DNA from: Aquabacterium lacunae
GTDB lineage: Bacteria; Pseudomonadota; Gammaproteobacteria; Burkholderiales; Burkholderiaceae_C
Reading direction: 5' to 3'
Assembly: GCF_004310865.1 (NCBI RefSeq)
Contig: NZ_SIXI01000002.1
Location: 558,001 to 622,000 of the forward strand
Length of the DNA stretch: 64,000 nt
Of the stretch, positions 57,638 through 64,000 are shown one piece after another (the stretch's first letter is position 1; each line of letters begins with the position of its first letter). Under the pieces are notes generated by a model. That model worked only from the letters and a program-made list of their open reading frames with translations, did no database searches and was not told where the DNA came from. Both the position numbers and the translations under genes were made by a program.

Positions 57638-58450
57638 TCAAGGGAGCCGGTAGATGGTGGGCACCACGGGCTTGACGACATCGGTGATGCCTCCGAGGGT
57701 TTCAGAGTGGCCGATGAAAAGCAACCCGCCGGGCTTGAGGCGCCTGACCAGTGACTCGACGATCTTCTTCTTGCCTGCGTTGTCGAAGTAGATCAACACG
57801 TTGCGCAGGAAGATCATGTCGAAGGGCTCCATCGCAGGCAAGGGCTCCATCAGGTTCACCTGCGCGAAGCTGACCCGCTTGCGCAGGCCGGGCTCGACAC
57901 GGTAGTAGCCCTCGTACTCGTCAAAGCCCTCCAGCAGGTACTTCACGGCCAGGGGGCGCGGCACTTCGTCGGCCCGCACGGCCGGGTAGATGGCCCGCCG
58001 CGCATCGTCCAGCACTTTGGTGGAGAGGTCGGAAGCGAAGATCTGCCAGGGCCGATCGCCCAGCGTTTCGGCCAGGGTCATGGCCAGGCTGTAGGCCTCT
58101 TCCCCGGTGGAGCTGGCCGCACTCCACAAGCGCAAAGACCCTTTGAGACCCGTGCGCTGCATGCGCGCCAGCTCTTCGCGCAGGAAGTCGAAGTGCTTGG
58201 GCTCACGGAAGAAGTGGGTCTCGTTGGTGGTGAGCAGATCGACCGCGGTCTGTCGCTCGTCTTCATGGCCTTTGGCCTCGATGAAGTCGATGTACTCGCG
58301 GTAGGTCTGCAAGCCCCAGTGGCGCAGGCGCTTGGACAGGCGCCCGCACACCAGCACTTTCTTGCTGTCGGCCAGCTTGATGCCCGAGGCCCCTTCGAAA
58401 AAGCGCCGCAGCCGATCGAACTCGTTGTCAGAGATGGTTGCGCCCAGCAT
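57638..58450 (-). CDS. cheR: chemotaxis methyltransferase CheR
   Basis: A 270-residue enzyme that methylates receptor glutamates using S-adenosylmethionine. The N-terminal helical domain (about residues 1-85) precedes the Rossmann-type domain with LWSAASSTGEEAYSLA, FDMIFLRNVLIYF and LLFIGHSETL. All signature residues for cofactor binding are intact. It lies 20 bases after the receptor gene. Confidence 0.95.
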   Translation of the reverse strand: MLGATISDNEFDRLRRFFEGASGIKLADSKKVLVCGRLSKRLRHWGLQTYREYIDFIEAKGHEDERQTAVDLLTTNETHFFREPKHFDFLREELARMQRTGLKGSLRLWSAASSTGEEAYSLAMTLAETLGDRPWQIFASDLSTKVLDDARRAIYPAVRADEVPRPLAVKYLLEGFDEYEGYYRVEPGLRKRVSFAQVNLMEPLPAMEPFDMIFLRNVLIYFDNAGKKKIVESLVRRLKPGGLLFIGHSETLGGITDVVKPVVPTIYRLP

Positions 58451-58469
58451 GGTGTGCCCCCGATTTGGA

Positions 58470-61085
58470 TCAGCGCACCGTCATGCGGCGGAACTTGCCT
58501 TCGTCGCCGTGGTCGTCCACCGGCATGCTGCGGCGAGGCTCGGGGGCCCTGAACGCGCCGCCTCGGGGCGACATCGGCATCACGGCACCGTCGAGCGCGG
58601 CCTGCCCCACCTGGAAGAAGCCCATGGTCTGGCGCAGCTTCTCGGCCTGTGCCGTCATTTCCTCGGCCGTGGCGGCCAGCTCTTCACTGCCGGCAGCGTT
58701 TTGCTGCGTGAGCTGTGTGAGCTGGCTCATGGCGGTGTTGATCTGGCTGACGCCGGTCGATTGCTCGTCACTGGCGGCCGTGATTTCCTGCACCAGGTCG
58801 CTGGTCTTGCGGATGGCTGGCACGATCTCGCCCAGCAAGGAGCCAGCCCGCTCGGCCGTCTTCACGCTGCCAGCGGCCAGCTCGCCAATTTCCTGTGCGG
58901 CCACCTGGCTTCGCTCGGCCAGCTTGCGCACTTCAGCGGCCACCACCGCGAAGCCCTTGCCGTGCTCGCCCGCGCGCGCAGCCTCGATGGCGGCGTTCAG
59001 GGCCAGCAGGTTGGTCTGGTAGGCGATGTCATCGATGATGCCGATCTTGTTGGCGATGCTCTTCATGGCATCGACCGTCGCGCCCACAGCCGCACCGCCT
59101 TCGTTGGCTTCACCTGCGGCCTTGCGGGCCATGCCGTCAGTGACCTTGGCGTTGTCGGCGTTCTGGGCGATAGAGGCCGACATTTCTTCCATGGCCGCCG
59201 AGGTTTCTTCCACGCTGGCGGCTTGTTCGTTGGCGCCCTGGGCCAGGCTCTGCGAAGTGCCCGAGATCTGCGTGGCGGCCGAGGCCAGCGCGTCGGCGTT
59301 GCTGCGCACCTCGCTGATGATGTGCCGCAGCTTGGACACCGTGTCGTTGAAGGCCTGCTTGAGGTCGTCGAAGGTGCCCTGGAAATCGTCGTCGATGGTG
59401 TGTTCCAGGTTGCCCCGTGCCAAGGCATCGAGGGCGGTGTTGACCGCCTGCAAGCCGTTTTCGACCACTTCCATCAGGTCGTTGGTGCCCTGCCCCATCT
59501 CGAGGAAGAAGCCACTGCGCCCCTGCAGCGGAATGCGGGCCGAGAAATCACCCGCCACGGCGCGCTGCGTGAGGCGTTGCACTTCACGCAACCCTTGCTG
59601 GCTGGCTTCAAGCAGGCGGTTGATGCCTTCGGCGGTCATGCGCTGCACGCCGTCCTTGTTCTCGACCTCGAAGCGCTGGTCGAAGTCGCCCTGGCTGGCT
59701 TCGCCCACCACGCGTTCGAGCTCCTTCTCGAAGTTGCGGGTCGACACCGTGGCGGCCGTGACATCGCTGGCGTACTTGACCACCTTGAACGGCTTGCCGT
59801 TCATGTCCAGGATGGGGTTGTAGCTGGCCTGGATCCAGATCTCCTTGCCGCCCTGCCCCACGCGACGGAACAGCCCGGCCTCGAACTGGCCATTGCCCAG
59901 GCGCTCCCAGAAGTTGCGGTACTCCAGGCTGTCACGGTGGGCTGCGTCGACGAACAGGCTGTGGTGCTTGCCACGGATCTCGTCCAGCGCGTACCCCACC
60001 GTGCGGCAGAAGTTCTCGTTGGCGTGCAGGATGTTGCCCTTGAGGTCGAACTCGATGACGGCCTGCGAGCGACCGATGGCGGCCAGCTGCCCCTGGAAAT
60101 CGGCCTGCTTGAGCTTTTCTGCCGTGATGTCGGTGGCGAACTTGACCACCTTGAACGGCTTGCCGTTCATGTCGAAGATGGGGTTGTAGCTGGCCTGGAT
60201 CCAGACCTCGCGCCCACCTTGCCCGATGCGCTTGTACTGACCTGAATCGTACTGGCCGGCCCCCAGGCGGTCCCAGAAAGCGCGGTACTCGTTGCTTTCA
60301 CGGTAGGCCGGCTCGACAAACAGGCTGTGGTGCCGGCCCTTGATGTCGTCGAGCTTGTAGCCCAGGGTGCGGCAGAAGTTGTCGTTGGCATGCAGGATGT
60401 TGCCCTGCAGATCGAACTCGATCACGGCCTGCGACTTGCCGATGGCGGCCAGCTGGCCTTCGTAGTCGGCATTGCGCAGCTTGTCGGCTGTGATGTCGGC
60501 CGCCACCTTGATCACCTTGGCCACCTTGCCGTCAGGCCCCATGACCGGGTTGTAGCTGGCCTGGATCCAGACCTCGCGGCCTCCCTTGGCGATCCGCTTG
60601 TACTGACCTGCATCGAAGGTGCCACTGCCCAGGCGCTCCCAGAAGCTGCGGTAGGCAGCCGAGTCGCGGTAGGCGGGCTCGACAAACAGGCTGTGGTGCT
60701 TGCCCCGGATCTCGTCAAGGGCGTAACCCAGTGCCTGGCAGAACAGCGGGTTGGCATCGACGATGGTGCCGTGGGGATCGAACTCGATCACGGCCTGCGA
60801 GCGCTTGATGGCGTCCAGCGTGGCCTCGCGCTCCGACAGGCAGGCGTGCGCGGCCACGATCTGTTGTGCATCGGTGGCCTGCTTCGCAGCAGACTCGCTC
60901 GCCTGTTGCACTGCCAGCGCGCGCCAGGCCTCGAACTGCTGCGCATACACCAGTGTCGAGCCCTGGTAGGCGCTCAGGTCGAGGGCTGTGGCCTCCTGGC
61001 CCGCTTTGATCTTGCCCATCGCGTCGCGTGACCAGGCGGCCAGTTGTTCGTGATGGCGTGACAGGAAGAAGTCGATCGTGCCCAT
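58470..61085 (-). CDS. soluble chemoreceptor with three tandem PAS domains
   Basis: An 871-residue methyl-accepting protein with no membrane segment. After a 90-residue helical N-terminus come three PAS domains about 121 residues apart (starting near residues 94, 216 and 337), each with HSLFV and [13 protein letters not shown]-like sequence, then a HAMP-like linker (about 450-590) and a signalling domain whose tip is [20 protein letters not shown]. The PAS type resembles BdlA and Aer2 relatives. It lies beside a close paralogue. The C-terminus has no CheR-binding pentapeptide (it ends FRRMTVR). Confidence 0.9.
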   Translation of the reverse strand: MGTIDFFLSRHHEQLAAWSRDAMGKIKAGQEATALDLSAYQGSTLVYAQQFEAWRALAVQQASESAAKQATDAQQIVAAHACLSEREATLDAIKRSQAVIEFDPHGTIVDANPLFCQALGYALDEIRGKHHSLFVEPAYRDSAAYRSFWERLGSGTFDAGQYKRIAKGGREVWIQASYNPVMGPDGKVAKVIKVAADITADKLRNADYEGQLAAIGKSQAVIEFDLQGNILHANDNFCRTLGYKLDDIKGRHHSLFVEPAYRESNEYRAFWDRLGAGQYDSGQYKRIGQGGREVWIQASYNPIFDMNGKPFKVVKFATDITAEKLKQADFQGQLAAIGRSQAVIEFDLKGNILHANENFCRTVGYALDEIRGKHHSLFVDAAHRDSLEYRNFWERLGNGQFEAGLFRRVGQGGKEIWIQASYNPILDMNGKPFKVVKYASDVTAATVSTRNFEKELERVVGEASQGDFDQRFEVENKDGVQRMTAEGINRLLEASQQGLREVQRLTQRAVAGDFSARIPLQGRSGFFLEMGQGTNDLMEVVENGLQAVNTALDALARGNLEHTIDDDFQGTFDDLKQAFNDTVSKLRHIISEVRSNADALASAATQISGTSQSLAQGANEQAASVEETSAAMEEMSASIAQNADNAKVTDGMARKAAGEANEGGAAVGATVDAMKSIANKIGIIDDIAYQTNLLALNAAIEAARAGEHGKGFAVVAAEVRKLAERSQVAAQEIGELAAGSVKTAERAGSLLGEIVPAIRKTSDLVQEITAASDEQSTGVSQINTAMSQLTQLTQQNAAGSEELAATAEEMTAQAEKLRQTMGFFQVGQAALDGAVMPMSPRGGAFRAPEPRRSMPVDDHGDEGKFRRMTVR
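59757..60806 (-). repeat. three tandem PAS-domain coding repeats
   Basis: About 365-base units encode PAS1 (60483-60806), PAS2 (60120-60440) and PAS3 (59757-60077) within the chemoreceptor gene. The units are strongly similar in DNA as well as protein (for example the stretch encoding [13 protein letters not shown] recurs almost unchanged), indicating recent internal duplication. Confidence 0.75.
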
Positions 61086-61116
61086 GTGGTGCCCCTTAGC
61101 AATCAGTTGGTCGGTC

Positions 61117-63240
61117 TCACTGCATGCGACGGAACTTCATGTCATCGGGCGTCGCACCCGTTTCGATTCGTCGGGCCCCGGGTGCGCGCCACCCCGCCGA
61201 GGGCGATGGTGTGCGCTCGAGGCTGGAGCCAGGCATGGTCCCCTGCATCTGCGCAGGCAACAGGAAGAAGCCCATCAGCTGACGCAGCTTCTCCGCCTGG
61301 GCCGTCATCTCTTCGGCCGTGGCGGCCAATTCTTCACTGCCTGCTGCGTTCTGCTGGGTCAGCTGGCTGAGTTGGGCCATGGCGGTGTTGATCTGGCCGA
61401 CGCCCGTGGACTGCTCGTCGCTGGCGGCCGTGATCTCCTGCACCAGGTCACTGGTGCGCCGGATGGCTGGCACGATCTCGCCCAGCAAGGTGCCTGCACG
61501 TTCGGCGGTCTTCACGCTGCCTGTGGCCAGCTCGCCGATCTCCTGAGCGGCCACCTGGCTGCGCTCGGCCAGCTTGCGCACTTCGGCGGCCACCACCGCG
61601 AAGCCCTTGCCGTGCTCGCCTGCACGGGCCGCTTCGATGGCCGCGTTCAGGGCCAGCAGGTTGGTCTGGTAGGCGATGTCGTCGATGATGCCAATCTTGT
61701 TGGCGATGCTCTTCATGGCATCGACCGTGGCGCCCACAGCGGACCCGCCTTCATTGGCCTCGCCCGCGGCCTTGCGGGCCATGCCATCGGTGATCTTGGC
61801 GTTGTCGGCGTTCTGCGAGATCGACTGCGACATCTCCTCCATCGCGGCCGAGGTTTCTTCCACGCTGGCGGCCTGCTCGTTGGCGCCCTGGGCCAGGCTC
61901 TGCGAAGTGCCTGACACCTGGGTTGCGGCAGAGGCCAGCGCCTCTGCGTTGCCGCGCACCTCGGAAATGATCTGGGCCAGCTGCTGCACCGTGCTGTTGA
62001 ACGATGTCTTCAACTCGGCAAACACGCCCTCGAACTGCTCTTCCATGACGTGGTCCAGGTGGCCCTCCGAGAGGGCCGCCAGTGAGCGGCGAAGGCTCTG
62101 CAGGCTTTGGTCCACCGTGTCGAGCAGGCCGTTGGTGGCGCGGCCCATCTGCTCGAAGAAGCCTGTGCGACCGGCCAACTCCATGCGTGCAGCGAAATCA
62201 CCGCGAGCCGCACGGTCGATCACGGCGGCCAGATCGGCCTCGAAACGCTGCTGGGCCAGGGTCTGCTCGGTGATGTCGGTGGCGAACTTGACCACCTTCA
62301 CGGGCCGGCCGTCGGGGTCGAAGATCGGGTTGTAGGTGGCCTGGATCCAGATCGGTCGACCGCCCTTGCCCAAGCGCAGGTAGCGACCTGTGTCGAAATG
62401 CCCTGCGCCCAGTCGCTCCCAGAAGGCACGGTAGTCCTGCGAATCGCGGTAAGCAGGCTCAGCGAACATGCTGTGGTGGCGCCCCTTGATTTCGTCGAGG
62501 CTGTACCCCACCGTGGCCAGGAAGTTGTCATTGGCCGTCAAGATGTTGCCCTTGAGGTCGAACTCGATGACCGCCTGCGACCGACTGATGGCCGCCAGCT
62601 GTCCTTGCATGTCGGCCTGGCGCATGCGGTGCTCGGTGATGTCCGAGGCGATCTTGACCACCTTGATCACATGGCCATCAGGGCCCATGACGGGGTTGTA
62701 GCTGGCCTGGATCCAGAACTCGCGCCCGCCCTTGCCGATGCGCTTGTAGCGCCCGGCGTCGAACCGCCCTTGCGACAGCCGTGCCCAGAATTCGCGGTAC
62801 TCCGGGCTTTCTCGCTCGGCAGTGCAGATGAACAGGCTGTGGTGCTTGCCGCGGATCTCATCGACCGTGTAGCCCGACACCTTGCAGAAGTTCTCGTTGG
62901 CATCCAGCACCATCCCATGCGGGTCGAAGCTGATCAGGGCCTGAGAGCGACCCAGGGCCTGCAGTTCCGCCTCGAGCGAAGCCTTCTCGGCGCTGACCGC
63001 AGCTTGTGACTGCTTCAGGCACTGCACCTCGTCGGCCAAGGCCAGCACGCGCTGGTCCAGGGCATGGGCCATGTCGTGCCACTGGCGCAGCAGGCCCGCG
63101 TAATCGCCCGCTGTGCCGCTGATCTCGTCGGCGTCCAGGGTCGGTGCGGCTTCGTGGGCCTGAATGGCCTGAAGGGCGCGACGCGAACGTTGTTGCACCT
63201 CGCGGTGGGTGCCACTGGCAAGCAAGTCCAGAATGCTCAT
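61117..63240 (-). CDS. soluble chemoreceptor with two tandem PAS domains
   Basis: A 707-residue paralogue of the downstream receptor. It has a distinct helical N-terminus (about residues 1-95), two PAS domains (about 100-205 and 222-330), a linker and the signalling domain. From [19 protein letters not shown] to LRQLMGFF the signalling half is nearly identical to the neighbour. It has no membrane segment, so it should sense a cytoplasmic cue such as oxygen, redox state or a metabolite. It follows cheA by 18 bases. Confidence 0.9.
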   Translation of the reverse strand: MSILDLLASGTHREVQQRSRRALQAIQAHEAAPTLDADEISGTAGDYAGLLRQWHDMAHALDQRVLALADEVQCLKQSQAAVSAEKASLEAELQALGRSQALISFDPHGMVLDANENFCKVSGYTVDEIRGKHHSLFICTAERESPEYREFWARLSQGRFDAGRYKRIGKGGREFWIQASYNPVMGPDGHVIKVVKIASDITEHRMRQADMQGQLAAISRSQAVIEFDLKGNILTANDNFLATVGYSLDEIKGRHHSMFAEPAYRDSQDYRAFWERLGAGHFDTGRYLRLGKGGRPIWIQATYNPIFDPDGRPVKVVKFATDITEQTLAQQRFEADLAAVIDRAARGDFAARMELAGRTGFFEQMGRATNGLLDTVDQSLQSLRRSLAALSEGHLDHVMEEQFEGVFAELKTSFNSTVQQLAQIISEVRGNAEALASAATQVSGTSQSLAQGANEQAASVEETSAAMEEMSQSISQNADNAKITDGMARKAAGEANEGGSAVGATVDAMKSIANKIGIIDDIAYQTNLLALNAAIEAARAGEHGKGFAVVAAEVRKLAERSQVAAQEIGELATGSVKTAERAGTLLGEIVPAIRRTSDLVQEITAASDEQSTGVGQINTAMAQLSQLTQQNAAGSEELAATAEEMTAQAEKLRQLMGFFLLPAQMQGTMPGSSLERTPSPSAGWRAPGARRIETGATPDDMKFRRMQ

Positions 63241-63258
63241 GGGGGGTCTCCTCGTACT

Positions 63259-64000
63259 TCAGAGGTGGTGGGTGCTGGCCGCGGCCACACTGGCAGCGGG
63301 CGTGCTGGCACTGGCGGCCGCGGCAGCCATCCGGGTGGCCTTGTCGACCGATCCCTGCACCAGCTGGTTCACATCGAGAATGAGCGCGATGTCGCCCGTG
63401 CCCAGGATGCTGGTGCCACAAATTGACTTCATGTGCTTGAAGATGCCGCTCATGGGCTTGATCACGGTCTGGATCTCGCCGTGCAAGGTGTCGACCAGGA
63501 TGCCGGTCTTGAACTCGCCTGAGCGCACCACGACCACGCTGGGTCGGCGGGTCACCTCGCCGCCGATCTGGAAGGTCTGGCGCAAGCTGACATAAGGCAG
63601 CACCTCGCCGCGCAGGTTCAGGTACATGGGCCGCTCGGGCACCAGGGCATCGGGTGGCAGCTCGATGCACTCCACCACCACATCCAGCGGCACGATGAAG
63701 CGCTCATGGTCCACGCCCACCATGAAGCCGTCGATGATGGCCAAGGTGAGCGGCAGGCGCATCTGCAGCAAGGTGCCTTCGCCCTTGCGGGAGTTGAGCG
63801 TGATGGCACCACGCAGCGCTTCGATGCTCTTCTTGACCACGTCCATGCCCACGCCACGGCCCGACAGGTTGGTGACCTGCTCGGCGGTGGAGAACCCGGG
63901 CTCGAAGATCAGCTGGAACACCTCGGGGTCGGTCAGGCCCTCGGCGGTGGTGATCAGGCCCTTCTGCAAGGCCTTGTGGAGGATGCGGTCGCGGTCCAGG
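63259..64000 (-). CDS. cheA: chemotaxis histidine kinase CheA, C-terminal part
   Basis: The last 246 or so codons of CheA; the gene continues past the window end. Visible are the end of the ATPase domain (LSGRGVGMDVVKKSIEALRG, KGEGTLLQMRLPLTLAII) and the CheW-like P5 domain (about 100 residues, IVPLDVVVECIELP to ILGTGDIALILDVNQL), then an Ala-rich tail. It phosphorylates CheY and CheB in response to the receptors encoded next to it. Confidence 0.93.
   Translation of the reverse strand, partial: LDRDRILHKALQKGLITTAEGLTDPEVFQLIFEPGFSTAEQVTNLSGRGVGMDVVKKSIEALRGAITLNSRKGEGTLLQMRLPLTLAIIDGFMVGVDHERFIVPLDVVVECIELPPDALVPERPMYLNLRGEVLPYVSLRQTFQIGGEVTRRPSVVVVRSGEFKTGILVDTLHGEIQTVIKPMSGIFKHMKSICGTSILGTGDIALILDVNQLVQGSVDKATRMAAAAASASTPAASVAAASTHHL

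Overview
The window is GC-rich chromosomal DNA from a betaproteobacterium, most likely a Burkholderiales member near Comamonadaceae or the Leptothrix/Ideonella/Aquabacterium group. The evidence is a split his-tat cluster, a short-form HisG, monofunctional HisB, a BktB-type thiolase, a polyhydroxyalkanoate-system protein and a Nif3/HtrA neighbourhood typical of that order. It is ordinary core genome with a few accessory islands. I saw no phage, insertion sequence, integrase or CRISPR array, and no gene-free stretch longer than 300 bases.

Region by region: 0.1-2.5 kb holds hisI-hisE-tatABC on the plus strand. 2.6-4.5 kb is an HtrA-type protease divergent from a Nif3-like gene. 4.6-8.6 kb is a LysM/FecR protein with a CHASE2 histidine kinase. 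After a CBS-pair protein, 9.5-21 kb on the minus strand is the rest of the histidine operon (hisF, A, H, B, C, then hisD, G) with murA, a BolA protein and an ABC-2 exporter. It is interrupted between hisC and hisD by a small secreted protein and an AraC regulator. 21-31.5 kb carries a TetR regulator, acyl-CoA-binding protein, PHA-system protein, an ammonium transporter with a sigma-54-like promoter, an M20 amidohydrolase, GspA/GspB, a nuclease-helicase and a heme-binding barrel protein.

The standout is 31.5-35.6 kb: a tight four-gene operon encoding a LOV-domain histidine kinase (flavin blue-light sensor), a photoactive yellow protein (PYP) homologue with its chromophore Cys, a small PAS protein, and an acyl-CoA ligase resembling the 4-coumarate--CoA ligases that activate the PYP chromophore. 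The ligase has an acyl-carrier-like DSL motif near its N-terminus. This looks like a self-contained two-photoreceptor module; no tyrosine ammonia-lyase and no response regulator lie nearby.

35.6-41.4 kb holds a Baeyer-Villiger-type monooxygenase plus short-chain dehydrogenase with a divergent TetR, and a LysR/MFS pair with two operator-like palindromes. Then come a decayed lipase gene beside tRNA-Ser(TGA), apaH, a CorC/HlyC membrane protein, 6-phosphogluconolactonase, the thiolase, a fatty-acid desaturase with its ferredoxin-reductase partner, an RND efflux pair, a hydrolase and a DHH phosphoesterase. 55.9-64 kb is a chemosensory operon read leftwards: cheA (cut by the window edge), two tandem soluble PAS-containing chemoreceptors, cheR, cheD and cheB. 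Sensory proteins with PAS, LOV, PYP, CHASE2 and CBS domains are unusually well represented.
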